Origin: an uncultured Collinsella sp.
GTDB lineage: Bacteria; Actinomycetota; Coriobacteriia; Coriobacteriales; Coriobacteriaceae
Reading direction: 5' to 3'
Assembly: GCA_900549185.1 (NCBI GenBank)
Contig: URNM01000045.1
Span: forward strand, 1-13,461
Length of the DNA stretch: 13,461 bases
Numbering within the stretch: the first letter of the stretch is position 1; each line of letters opens with the position of its first letter. The notes under the pieces are model-generated. The model did no database searches and had not been told where the DNA came from. It saw only the letters and a program-made list of their open reading frames with translations. The position numbers and the translations under genes were made by a program. Below, piece by piece: positions 1 through 5,885 of this stretch.

Positions 1-47
1 GAGATCGCTCAGTGTCTCGTGGGCTCGGAGATGTGTATAAGAGACAG
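1..47 (+). other. Illumina Nextera adapter/index contamination
   Basis: Bases 1-5 (GAGAT) match the 3' end of the P7 primer. Bases 6-13 (CGCTCAGT) sit where the i7 index belongs and are the reverse complement of ACTGAGCG, which from memory is a Nextera XT v2 index (N724). Bases 14-28 match the Nextera read-2 tail (GTCTCGTGGGCTCGG). Bases 29-47 are the Tn5 mosaic end (AGATGTGTATAAGAGACAG). Their order is exactly that of a sequencing library end, so this is untrimmed synthetic sequence, not genome. Genomic sequence starts at about 48. Confidence 0.97.
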
Positions 48-576
48 CTCCAAGGAGGTCGATGCGGTGGAGAAGCGCCGCGTTGCCGGTGAAGCCGCGG
101 GCGACCTGGCGGCACTCGATGCTGAGCTTGCCAGCGTGTTTGAGGCACTGGCCGGCGCGGGTGTCACGGCCGATGCCAAGGCGACCGAGTACGGCTCTAT
201 GCTCTATGCCAAGAAGCCCGGCGACGGTTCCGCCCGCGAGCAGGCCGCGAGCTGCCAGCGCGTGATTGGCGGCCTGGCAAACATCGTCCACGAGTACGCC
301 ACCAAGCGCTATCGCTCCAATGTGACGAACTGGGGCATGGTGCCCTTCCAGATGGAGGCCGAGCCCAACTTTGAGGTGGGCGACTACGTCTTTGTGCCGG
401 GTATCCGCGCCGCGCTCGATGGCGACCTGAAGGACATCGCCGCCTACGTGGTGCGCGCCGACGGCACGGTCGAGCAGATTGAGCTCTACATTTCCGATAT
501 GACTGCCGAGGAGCGTGCCATCGTCAAGGCCGGTTGCCTGATCAACTACAACAAGTTCAAGGCCGCTGCCGAGTAA
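48..576 (+). CDS. Hydratase of the aconitase family (YbhJ-type), C-terminal fragment
   Basis: About 176 residues of the C-terminal (swivel) domain of an aconitase-superfamily hydratase remain; the N-terminal [4Fe-4S] domains lie outside the window. Visible motifs are YGSMLYAKKPGDGSAREQAA, the segment equivalent to the substrate-binding loop of aconitases, followed by a HEYATKRYRSNV and NWGMVPF block and the ending GCLINYNKFK. These are typical, as I recall, of the YbhJ/hydratase branch rather than AcnA or AcnB. The family hydrates or dehydrates small carboxylic acids, but the substrate of this branch is not established. The reading frame runs open into the adapter from a GTG at 19, so any start called there is artificial and the 5' end is truncated at 48. 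The gene is followed by a hairpin and a terminator. Family assignment is from motif recognition only. Confidence 0.8.
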
Positions 577-593
577 CGCACTTAATTGTCCGT

Positions 594-663
594 CCGGGGC
601 TTACCCTTTTCCGCCCGCTCACGCGCTTCGCGAGGGTTGCGTTCGGGAAAGGGTAAGCCTCGG
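594..663. repeat. Large imperfect hairpin downstream of hydratase
   Basis: Bases 594-613 pair with 644-663 over 20 bp with two G-U wobbles. The core is GGCTTACCCTTT (598-609) against AAAGGGTAAGCC (648-659). The 30-base apical part can form a further small stem (CTC/GAG plus GCG/CGC around 618-634). No T-run follows, so it is not a simple terminator. It may be a REP-like dispersed element, an mRNA-stabilising 3' structure or part of an RNA; the window holds only one copy. Confidence 0.6.
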
Positions 664-722
664 GCTACATTTCTGCGTTCTCGTTGGGTCTTGAGGGACG
701 CTAATAAATAGACTTGCTTGAT

Positions 723-753
723 GCCGCCTCTGTTATCGGGGCGGCTTCTTTTT
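723..753 (+). terminator. Rho-independent terminator
   Basis: The stem GCCGCC (723-728) pairs with GGCGGC (740-745), the loop is 11 bases, and TTCTTTTT follows directly. The orientation fits transcription coming from the hydratase. It lies about 147 bases past that stop codon, so either the 3' UTR is long and contains the 594-663 hairpin, or a small transcript ends here. Confidence 0.75.
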
Positions 754-760
754 GTCGAAA

Positions 761-795
761 ACCGCCACAAAGGGGACAGGCACCTTTGTGGCGGT
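761..795 (-). repeat. Palindromic repeat, family A, copy 1 (inverted)
   Basis: Perfect 13-bp arms (761-773 and 783-795) enclose the loop GGACAGGCA. The core is the reverse complement of the copies at 1629-1663 and 2432-2468. The fourth base pair of the stem is G-C here (764/792) but A-T in the other two, so both strands changed together and pairing is kept. It lies immediately behind the terminator at 723-753 and about 55 bases past the end of the minus-strand gene at 850. Read on the minus strand it ends in GGCGGTTTT, so it could also terminate that gene. Confidence 0.85.
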
Positions 796-849
796 GGGGA
801 ACGAGCTCGATGTTGCCGTGCTCGTTGAACGACATTCTAATGAGCGTCC

Positions 850-1518
850 CTACAGGATTTCATCCGGGCTGGCGGGTTTGGTTGTTTTGGGGATGCCGAG
901 TTTGGATGACGCGAAATCGTCAACATTGTCCTTAATTCCGTCTTTGGTGTAGACAGTGACCATATAGGTGCTGTGTCCGAATTCGCCCTTGTCGCGTGTT
1001 GCCCAGGCATCCCAGTAGGCGGCCCCGTTTCGCCCTTTGATTTTTCCGACACGGCGGAGTTCTGTTCGCTTTAATTTCCGGTTGCTATAGATGGTTCGAC
1101 CGGCTTCCGCGGTGAGCCCGCACTGTCCAAGCAGCTTGTCGAGGACTTGGTTCATGTGGCGCTCATCGGTGTTTGGTGCGTAGTCGTAGGCGAGGGTGAT
1201 GGAGTCGAGTGGCTGGTCGTCGATCAGATAGTTTAGCGCCTGAGGTTCAAGGCAGAAATAGGGGGAGCATCCGTCGACCTTGCCGAGCAACGGTAACTTG
1301 GACTGCCAACTTCCGGTGGGAATTGCATATTCGTAGAACACGCCACGGCAGACAAAGGAGAGCGAGGTGGCACGCGAGCCGGCGTCGATCATCCCGCAAA
1401 GATCGAAGGGCGAGGCGATACCAAAAGAAAAGGGCGTGATGACGATAAGGAAGAGCATCACGATGGGTATGGCGAGAATGGCGATGACGTTGCGGCCGGT
1501 GGAATGAGACGGCTTCAT
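850..1518 (-). CDS. Membrane-anchored protein of unknown function
   Basis: This 222-residue protein is not recognised. The start at 1518 (MKPSHSTG) was chosen because GAGGAG lies 5 bases upstream; an in-frame ATG at 1536 would place that Shine-Dalgarno inside the gene. Residues 10-34 form one hydrophobic N-terminal segment (signal anchor or uncleaved signal), so the rest is probably extracytoplasmic. The exported part has several cysteines (CGM, VCRG, GCSPYFC, GQCG) that could form disulfides, and a basic stretch around residue 150. It is divergent from the gene at 1753, and both lie between copies of the family-A palindrome. Codon use is less G/C-ending than in clpB, in keeping with accessory or fast-evolving genes. 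I see no domain that suggests an activity. Confidence 0.7.
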   Translation of the reverse strand: MKPSHSTGRNVIAILAIPIVMLFLIVITPFSFGIASPFDLCGMIDAGSRATSLSFVCRGVFYEYAIPTGSWQSKLPLLGKVDGCSPYFCLEPQALNYLIDDQPLDSITLAYDYAPNTDERHMNQVLDKLLGQCGLTAEAGRTIYSNRKLKRTELRRVGKIKGRNGAAYWDAWATRDKGEFGHSTYMVTVYTKDGIKDNVDDFASSKLGIPKTTKPASPDEIL

Positions 1519-1628
1519 ATGCGCTCCTCGAGACAAAGATCTGTTGAGGATAGGCAGAAATGGATATGTTCAGAGAACAATTCAAGTTTAATCTCATGGC
1601 GCGAGATGGTCGACCGTTAGCGTCGAAA

Positions 1629-1663
1629 ACCACCACAAAGGTGCCTGTCCCCTTTGTGGTGGT
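1629..1663 (+). repeat. Palindromic repeat, family A, copy 2
   Basis: Arms ACCACCACAAAGG (1629-1641) and CCTTTGTGGTGGT (1651-1663) flank the loop TGCCTGTCC. It is the same element as 2432-2468, in the same orientation. It sits between the two divergent membrane-protein genes, 20 bases upstream of the -35 box at 1683, so it lies in the shared 5' region rather than at a gene end. Confidence 0.9.
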
Positions 1664-1682
1664 GAGGAGCGCGCGGCTTCTT

Positions 1683-1711
1683 TTGGTAATAGTGTTAGCT
1701 GGCGGTATCAT
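1683..1711 (+). promoter_or_regulatory. Putative sigma-70-type promoter
   Basis: TTGGTA (1683-1688), a 17-bp spacer and TATCAT (1706-1711) predict transcription starting near 1718. That is upstream of the GTG at 1753 but downstream of the GTG at 1714, so it favours 1753 as start codon. Confidence 0.45.
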
Positions 1712-1752
1712 TAGTGCAGGTGGCGAAGGTTTGCATTGTGGGGTGTTTTGCC

Positions 1753-2424
1753 GTGAGCCGTTCTGCCCGTATTGGATTGATTGTCTTGGCGCTTGCGATC
1801 GCTGTGGTTGGCGCGGGCGCTGTCGGTATGGCATTTCTACCTGCTGCGGTGACGGAGCCGTTGGTCAAGCCTGTGGCTCAATCTGTCGAACTTCTGACCG
1901 GCGACGACAAGCCCGAGACCATTACCGTTGATTTTGATGAGCAGCCGGCTGTGCTGGGTATTAGCAATTATCCGAGTATTCAGCTTGGGGCCATGCGCTA
2001 TACCACGGATACAAGCCTGATCGATAGGGCGTCCGAGCTACTCAAGGGCAAAACATTTAAGCGTTGGTACGGATATGCGTCCTATCGGGCAAAAGCGAAC
2101 GACATGGTTGGCGGATGCCACTCTTCCATCGAGCTGGACACTGCAAACGGCGCAAAGTTATGTGATGTCTCGTACGATCCGGGTTACGAGGGCAATGAGG
2201 GTCCGGGTATTTACATCATGGCCGGCGATGCAGCCTATGTCATGGAGGGCGACCAGGCCGAGCTCAACGATTTTATGGGTCAGTGTATCCAAGATGCCTA
2301 TGAACAGACCTGCTTGCCCGACCCGCAGACTGCACGCGATAGTGGGTCTGCCCGTATATGGCTCTTCGAGGATGAGATGCCCTGGAACGCCGAATCGGGA
2401 AGCACGGGCTCGGCAAGTAAATAG
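1753..2424 (+). CDS. Membrane-anchored protein of unknown function
   Basis: This 223-residue protein is not recognised. From GTG 1753 the N-terminus reads MSRSARIG followed by about 22 hydrophobic residues, a classic signal anchor, and the remainder is probably outside the membrane. The exported part is acidic, contains four cysteines (GGCHSS, KLCDVS, GQCIQD, QTCLPD), and ends in a Ser/Gly-rich tail. An in-frame GTG at 1714 would add 13 residues but lies upstream of the predicted transcription start. The Shine-Dalgarno at 1753 is weak (GGGG about 10 bases upstream), so the start is uncertain. It is divergent from the 850-1518 gene; the proteins share layout (N-terminal anchor, Cys-containing exported part, about 220 residues) but no alignable sequence that I can see. 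A family-A palindrome begins 8 bases after the stop. Confidence 0.7.
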   Translation: MSRSARIGLIVLALAIAVVGAGAVGMAFLPAAVTEPLVKPVAQSVELLTGDDKPETITVDFDEQPAVLGISNYPSIQLGAMRYTTDTSLIDRASELLKGKTFKRWYGYASYRAKANDMVGGCHSSIELDTANGAKLCDVSYDPGYEGNEGPGIYIMAGDAAYVMEGDQAELNDFMGQCIQDAYEQTCLPDPQTARDSGSARIWLFEDEMPWNAESGSTGSASK

Positions 2425-2431
2425 AGGCTGC

Positions 2432-2468
2432 AACCACCACAAAGGTGCCTGTCCCCTTTGTGGTGGTT
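2432..2468 (+). repeat. Palindromic repeat, family A, copy 3
   Basis: Perfect 14-bp arms (2432-2445 and 2455-2468) enclose the loop TGCCTGTCC. The core is identical to copy 2. It starts 8 bases after the stop codon of the upstream gene, a typical place for a REP-like element, and may act as its transcript end. Confidence 0.9.
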
Positions 2469-2493
2469 TACATGTCGTGGGAACACTCAGAAA

Positions 2494-2529
2494 ATCTTAT
2501 ATATAGAGACTTAGATTTGTGTATAAGAT
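2494..2529 (+). promoter_or_regulatory. Inverted repeat and probable -10 region upstream of clpB
   Basis: ATCTTATA (2494-2501) and TATAAGAT (2522-2529) form an 8-bp inverted repeat 20 bases apart. The right arm contains a good -10 box (TATAAG, preceded by TGTG). No consensus -35 box lies at normal distance, and I find neither the HrcA CIRCE sequence nor the HspR HAIR sequence. It may be an operator, or a promoter used by an alternative sigma factor. Confidence 0.35.
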
Positions 2530-2568
2530 CGTACAAAGCTGGCAACAATACTTCTCGAACAACGTGAA

Positions 2569-2586
2569 GCCGCCCCGTAGGGCGGC
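2569..2586 (+). promoter_or_regulatory. GC hairpin in the clpB leader
   Basis: GCCGCCC (2569-2575) pairs with GGGCGGC (2580-2586) around the tetraloop CGTA. It ends about 9 bases before the AGAGGTG Shine-Dalgarno of clpB. With seven all-GC pairs it is too stable to melt as a simple heat-sensing structure; leader stabilisation or transcription attenuation is more plausible. Confidence 0.45.
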
Positions 2587-2607
2587 CGCCCCAAGAGAGG
2601 TGATTCC

Positions 2608-5235
2608 ATGAGAATCGATAAGCTAGCAATGACGTCGCGCGAGGCGCTGCAGACCGCCATGAGCACGGCTGCCGACGCGCAGGCCGGCGCGGTAGAGCCG
2701 ATTCACCTGCTGTCCGCCCTGCTCGGTGCCGGCGAGCGCAATATCTCCGTGATCATAGAGCGCATTGGTGCCGACCCGGCTCAGCTCGCACGCTCCACGC
2801 AAGATGCCATCGACCGCGCACCCAAGGTTTCGGGCGAGGGTCAGCAGATGGGCCTGTCCAACGAGCTCGTCCGCGTCATCGAAAAGGCCGAGAAGAAGGC
2901 CACCAAGATGGGCGACAGCTTTGTGGTGACCGAGCATCTGCTGATGGCACTTGCCGAGGACAAGGGCGAGGCGGGCCGCGTGCTGCGCGATGCCGGCGTG
3001 ACCAAGGAGCGCATCGAGCAGGTCTACGAGGAGCTGCGTGGCGATGACCGCGTGACGTCTGCTGAGGACAAGACGCAGTTTGAGGCACTGGAGCAGTACG
3101 GCCGCAATATCTGCGATCTGGCCCGTGCCGGCAAGCTCGACCCGGTCATCGGCCGTACCGATGAGATTCGCCGCACCATCCAGGTCCTGTCCCGTCGCAC
3201 CAAGAACAACCCCGTGCTCATCGGTGAGCCGGGCGTCGGCAAGACGGCCATCGTCGAGGGCATCGCTCAGCGTATCGTGGCCGGCGACGTACCGAGCACC
3301 CTGCGCGACCGCGACCTGATCGAGCTCGACATGAGCGCGCTGGTCGCCGGCGCCAAGTACCGCGGCGAGTTCGAGGACCGCTTGAAGGCCGTGCTCAAGG
3401 AGGTACAGAAGTCCGAAGGTAAGGTCATCCTGTTCATCGATGAGCTCCACACCATCGTGGGCGCGGGTGCCACCGAGGGCTCCATGGACGCCGGCAACAT
3501 CCTCAAGCCGGCGCTCGCCCGTGGCGACTTGCACGCGATCGGCGCGACTACGCTTGACGAATACCGCAAGTACATCGAGAAGGATGCGGCGCTCGCCCGT
3601 CGTTTCCAGACCGTGATGGTCAGCGAGCCCACCGTCGAGGACACCATCTCGATCCTGCGTGGCCTCAAGGAGAAGTACGAGATCTTCCACGGCGTGCATA
3701 TCACCGATAGCGCGCTCGTGGCCGCCGCCGACCTCTCCGATCGCTACATCGCCGACCGCTTCCTGCCCGACAAGGCCATCGACCTGGTCGATGAGGCCGC
3801 AAGCCGCCTGCGCATGGAGCTCGACAGCATGCCGGTCGAGATTGACGCCACCACGCGTCAGCTCACCCAGCTGCAGATCGAGGAGCAGGCGCTCATGAAG
3901 GAGACCGACGACGCCTCGAAGGAGCGTCTGGAAGCCCTGCGCCAGGAGATCGCCGAGGTCCAGGAAAAGCTCAACGTGCAAAAGGCTGGCTGGCTCAACC
4001 AGAAGAACGCCATCGACCACGTGCAGGAGCTCAAGGGGCAGCTTGACGAGGCCAAGAGCGAAGAGGAGCGCGCGACGCGCAACGGCGACCTGGGCCGTGC
4101 GTCCGAGCTGCGCTTCTCCGTGATTCCGGGCCTGCAGCAGCAGATTCAGGATTCCGAGGCCGCGCTCGAGGCACAAAAGCAGCAGGACGGCGAGGGCCTC
4201 AACGAACAGGTGACCTCCGATGAGATCGCCGAGGTCGTGAGCGCCTGGACCGGCGTGCCCGTCTCCAAGATGATGCAGGGCGAGCTCGACAAGTTGAAGG
4301 GCTTGGAGGGCGAGCTGCATAAGCGCGTCATCGGTCAGGACGAGGCCGTCTCCGCCGTTGCCGCGGCCGTGCGCCGCAGCCGTGCGGGTCTCTCCGATCC
4401 GGACAAGCCCATCGGCAGCTTCTTCTTCCTGGGTCCCACCGGCGTAGGCAAGACCGAGCTCGCCAAGGCGCTTGCCGAGTGCCTGTTCGATGACGAGCGT
4501 GCGCTCGTGCGTATCGACATGTCCGAGTATATGGAGAAGTTCAGCGTCCAGCGTCTGATCGGTGCACCTCCGGGATACGTGGGTTACGACGAGGGCGGCC
4601 AGCTCACCGAGGCCGTGCGCCGTCGTCCCTACTCCGTGATCTTGCTCGACGAGATGGAGAAGGCCCATCCGGATGTCTTCAACGTGCTGCTGCAGGTGCT
4701 CGACGACGGCCGCCTGACCGATGGCCAGGGTCGCCAAGTGTCCTTCAAGAACACGATCATCATCATGACGAGCAACGTGGGCTCCAAGGCTATCGCCGAT
4801 CTGTCCGGTAAGGACGAGGAGGAGATGCGCCATCAGGTCGACGCCGCCATGGCTCAGACCTTCCGCCCCGAGTTCCTCAACCGTATCGACGATATCGTGG
4901 TGTTTCATCCGCTTGGCATGGCGCAGATCGAGAAGATTGTCGACATCCAGCTCGCCGACGTTCGCGCACGCCTGGCCAAGGAGCGCATGACGCTTGCCAT
5001 CACCCCGGCGGCCAAGCAGATGCTCGCCGTGGGCGGCCTGGACCCCGTGTTCGGTGCCCGTCCGCTCAAGCGCCTGGTCCAGCGCGAGGTCGTGGACGCC
5101 ATCGCCGCCGCCATCATCGACGGCACGGTGCGCGAGGGCGATCAGGTGACGGTCGATGTCGACAAGGACGGCGGCTTTACCGTCGTGTGCGACAACACGC
5201 CGGCGGCCACCTACGAGGTTCCCGACGCCGAGTAG
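2608..5235 (+). CDS. clpB: ATP-dependent disaggregase ClpB (Hsp100)
   Basis: ClpB is the cytoplasmic hexameric chaperone that, with DnaK/DnaJ/GrpE, pulls polypeptides out of aggregates after heat or other stress. The 875 residues match full-length ClpB. The order is an N-terminal Clp_N repeat domain (about 1-145), the first AAA+ module with Walker A GEPGVGKT (206-213) and Walker B VILFIDE (273-279), the coiled-coil middle domain (about 410-525) that separates ClpB from ClpA/ClpC, the second AAA+ module with Walker A GPTGVGKT (609-616) and Walker B VILLDE (677-682), and the C-terminal domain with GARPLKRLVQ. No ClpP-binding IGF-type loop was noticed. The start at 2608 has AGAGGTG six bases upstream. 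It appears monocistronic, ending at the terminator at 5281-5316. Codon use is strongly G/C-ending, as expected for a highly expressed core gene. Confidence 0.98.
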   Translation: MRIDKLAMTSREALQTAMSTAADAQAGAVEPIHLLSALLGAGERNISVIIERIGADPAQLARSTQDAIDRAPKVSGEGQQMGLSNELVRVIEKAEKKATKMGDSFVVTEHLLMALAEDKGEAGRVLRDAGVTKERIEQVYEELRGDDRVTSAEDKTQFEALEQYGRNICDLARAGKLDPVIGRTDEIRRTIQVLSRRTKNNPVLIGEPGVGKTAIVEGIAQRIVAGDVPSTLRDRDLIELDMSALVAGAKYRGEFEDRLKAVLKEVQKSEGKVILFIDELHTIVGAGATEGSMDAGNILKPALARGDLHAIGATTLDEYRKYIEKDAALARRFQTVMVSEPTVEDTISILRGLKEKYEIFHGVHITDSALVAAADLSDRYIADRFLPDKAIDLVDEAASRLRMELDSMPVEIDATTRQLTQLQIEEQALMKETDDASKERLEALRQEIAEVQEKLNVQKAGWLNQKNAIDHVQELKGQLDEAKSEEERATRNGDLGRASELRFSVIPGLQQQIQDSEAALEAQKQQDGEGLNEQVTSDEIAEVVSAWTGVPVSKMMQGELDKLKGLEGELHKRVIGQDEAVSAVAAAVRRSRAGLSDPDKPIGSFFFLGPTGVGKTELAKALAECLFDDERALVRIDMSEYMEKFSVQRLIGAPPGYVGYDEGGQLTEAVRRRPYSVILLDEMEKAHPDVFNVLLQVLDDGRLTDGQGRQVSFKNTIIIMTSNVGSKAIADLSGKDEEEMRHQVDAAMAQTFRPEFLNRIDDIVVFHPLGMAQIEKIVDIQLADVRARLAKERMTLAITPAAKQMLAVGGLDPVFGARPLKRLVQREVVDAIAAAIIDGTVREGDQVTVDVDKDGGFTVVCDNTPAATYEVPDAE

Positions 5236-5280
5236 ATTTTGGGCCATGCCTTAAAATCTGTCAGTCGTCTCTAAACGCCA

Positions 5281-5316
5281 AGGGCGGCGGATCCAATTGG
5301 GTCCGCCGCCCTTTTT
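5281..5316 (+). terminator. Rho-independent terminator of clpB
   Basis: GGGCGGCGGA (5282-5291) pairs with TCCGCCGCCC (5302-5311), the loop is itself the palindrome CCAATTGG, and TTTTT follows. It begins 46 bases after the clpB stop. Confidence 0.92.
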
Positions 5317-5368
5317 CGTGCGACAATCGATGATGTTGAACGTGAGTACATGGCAAGGAGCTATGCAG

Positions 5369-5563
5369 ATGAAAGACGAGAATAAGACGAATACGCCGGC
5401 GACCGATGCCGCACCCGCCGCACCCAAGCCTGCGCCCAAGCCGGCGCCCAAGCCGCGCGACCCCTACATCCGTGCCGAGAACGAGGACGACGACGGCTAC
5501 GATCCCTACAGCGATCGCCGCCCCGAGCGCGAGCCGATGTTCGAAGCCGACCCGTGGCGCTGA
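5369..5563 (+). CDS. Small proline/lysine- and aspartate-rich hypothetical protein
   Basis: This 64-residue low-complexity protein begins MKDENKTNTP. The start at 5369 has AAGGAG eight bases upstream; the in-frame ATG at 5363 is too close to that Shine-Dalgarno, and an upstream ATG at 5297 lies inside the clpB terminator. Residues 12-29 hold an Ala/Pro/Lys stretch with three PKPA-type units, followed by an acidic segment (ENEDDDGYDPYSD) and a charged end EPMFEADPWR. There is no signal peptide or membrane segment, so it is probably cytoplasmic and disordered. No function is recognised. The clear ribosome site and biased codons argue for a real gene; the family-B palindrome begins 25 bases after the stop. 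Confidence 0.6.
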   Translation: MKDENKTNTPATDAAPAAPKPAPKPAPKPRDPYIRAENEDDDGYDPYSDRRPEREPMFEADPWR

Positions 5564-5587
5564 GTGTCACCCAAAAGGCCACCAATA

Positions 5588-5654
5588 AGTTGCGGTGAAA
5601 TAGGGACTGTTTTGCGGTTTGACCAGCAAAAACAGTCCCTATTTCACCGCAACT
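5588..5654. repeat. Palindromic repeat, family B (26-bp perfect arms)
   Basis: Bases 5588-5613 are the exact reverse complement of 5629-5654. The arm reads AGTTGCGGTGAAATAGGGAC and on to CTGTTTT, and the loop is 15 bases. Its sequence is unrelated to the family-A palindromes. I recall this core as a dispersed intergenic repeat in Collinsella, but there is one copy here. No T-run follows on either strand, so a terminator role is unlikely. Confidence 0.85.
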
Positions 5655-5790
5655 GCGTTAGGGATTTTTCTACAGGGGGAGGGTAGTCAAAAAAGCCCCG
5701 TCCCAAATTGACTGCTCGGGGAGTCGCATTCGAGCTCGGTTGTCCTCTTAGCCACTCGATATCCTTCGGAGCAATAATGGTGAAAAAACT
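5644..5790 (-). pseudogene. Possible ghost coding tail next to the family-B repeat
   Basis: On the minus strand an open frame without a plausible start or Shine-Dalgarno runs from after a TAA near 5791 to a TGA at 5644-5646, which lies inside the repeat arm. It includes IEWLRGQPSSNATPRAV and ends GFFDYPPPVEKSLTQLR. I have an impression of similar tails elsewhere in Collinsella ORF sets, which would mean a dispersed element rather than a gene. Apart from this, the 322 bases between 5564 and 5885 hold only the family-B repeat and the promoter palindrome. Confidence 0.25.
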
Positions 5791-5800
5791 TGCTTAAGTG

Positions 5801-5877
5801 TTAATCAAGCTACACACAATCTTGCTCTCTAATTAATCAAGAATCAGTATAATTTTGATTAGCTAGAGAGCAAGATT
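5801..5877 (+). promoter_or_regulatory. Promoter embedded in a 23-bp-arm palindrome upstream of the ATPase gene
   Basis: Bases 5818-5840 pair with 5855-5877. The first 14 pairs are perfect (AATCTTGCTCTCTA), then come one mismatch, one G-U and 7 more pairs. The 14-base loop contains a consensus -10 box, TATAAT (5848-5853). TAATCAA occurs at 5802-5808 and 5834-5840 and inverted at 5855-5861, the first two 32 bp apart (about three helical turns). No good -35 box is seen. This looks like an operator covering the promoter. The right arm ends directly before the GGAG ribosome site (5878-5881). Confidence 0.6.
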
Positions 5878-5885
5878 GGAGAATC

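Noticed and set aside
2623..5247. An 874-codon open frame on the strand opposite clpB
   Set aside because: It mirrors clpB almost exactly and arises because G/C-ending codons remove stops from the antisense frame. The clpB protein is unmistakable, and the antisense peptide is Leu/Asp/His-rich without motifs.
5696..5721. A minus-strand terminator (CCCCG/CGGGG followed by TTTTTT)
   Set aside because: The stem is only five pairs with a 16-base loop, and no minus-strand gene ends there; it fits better as part of the ghost coding tail.
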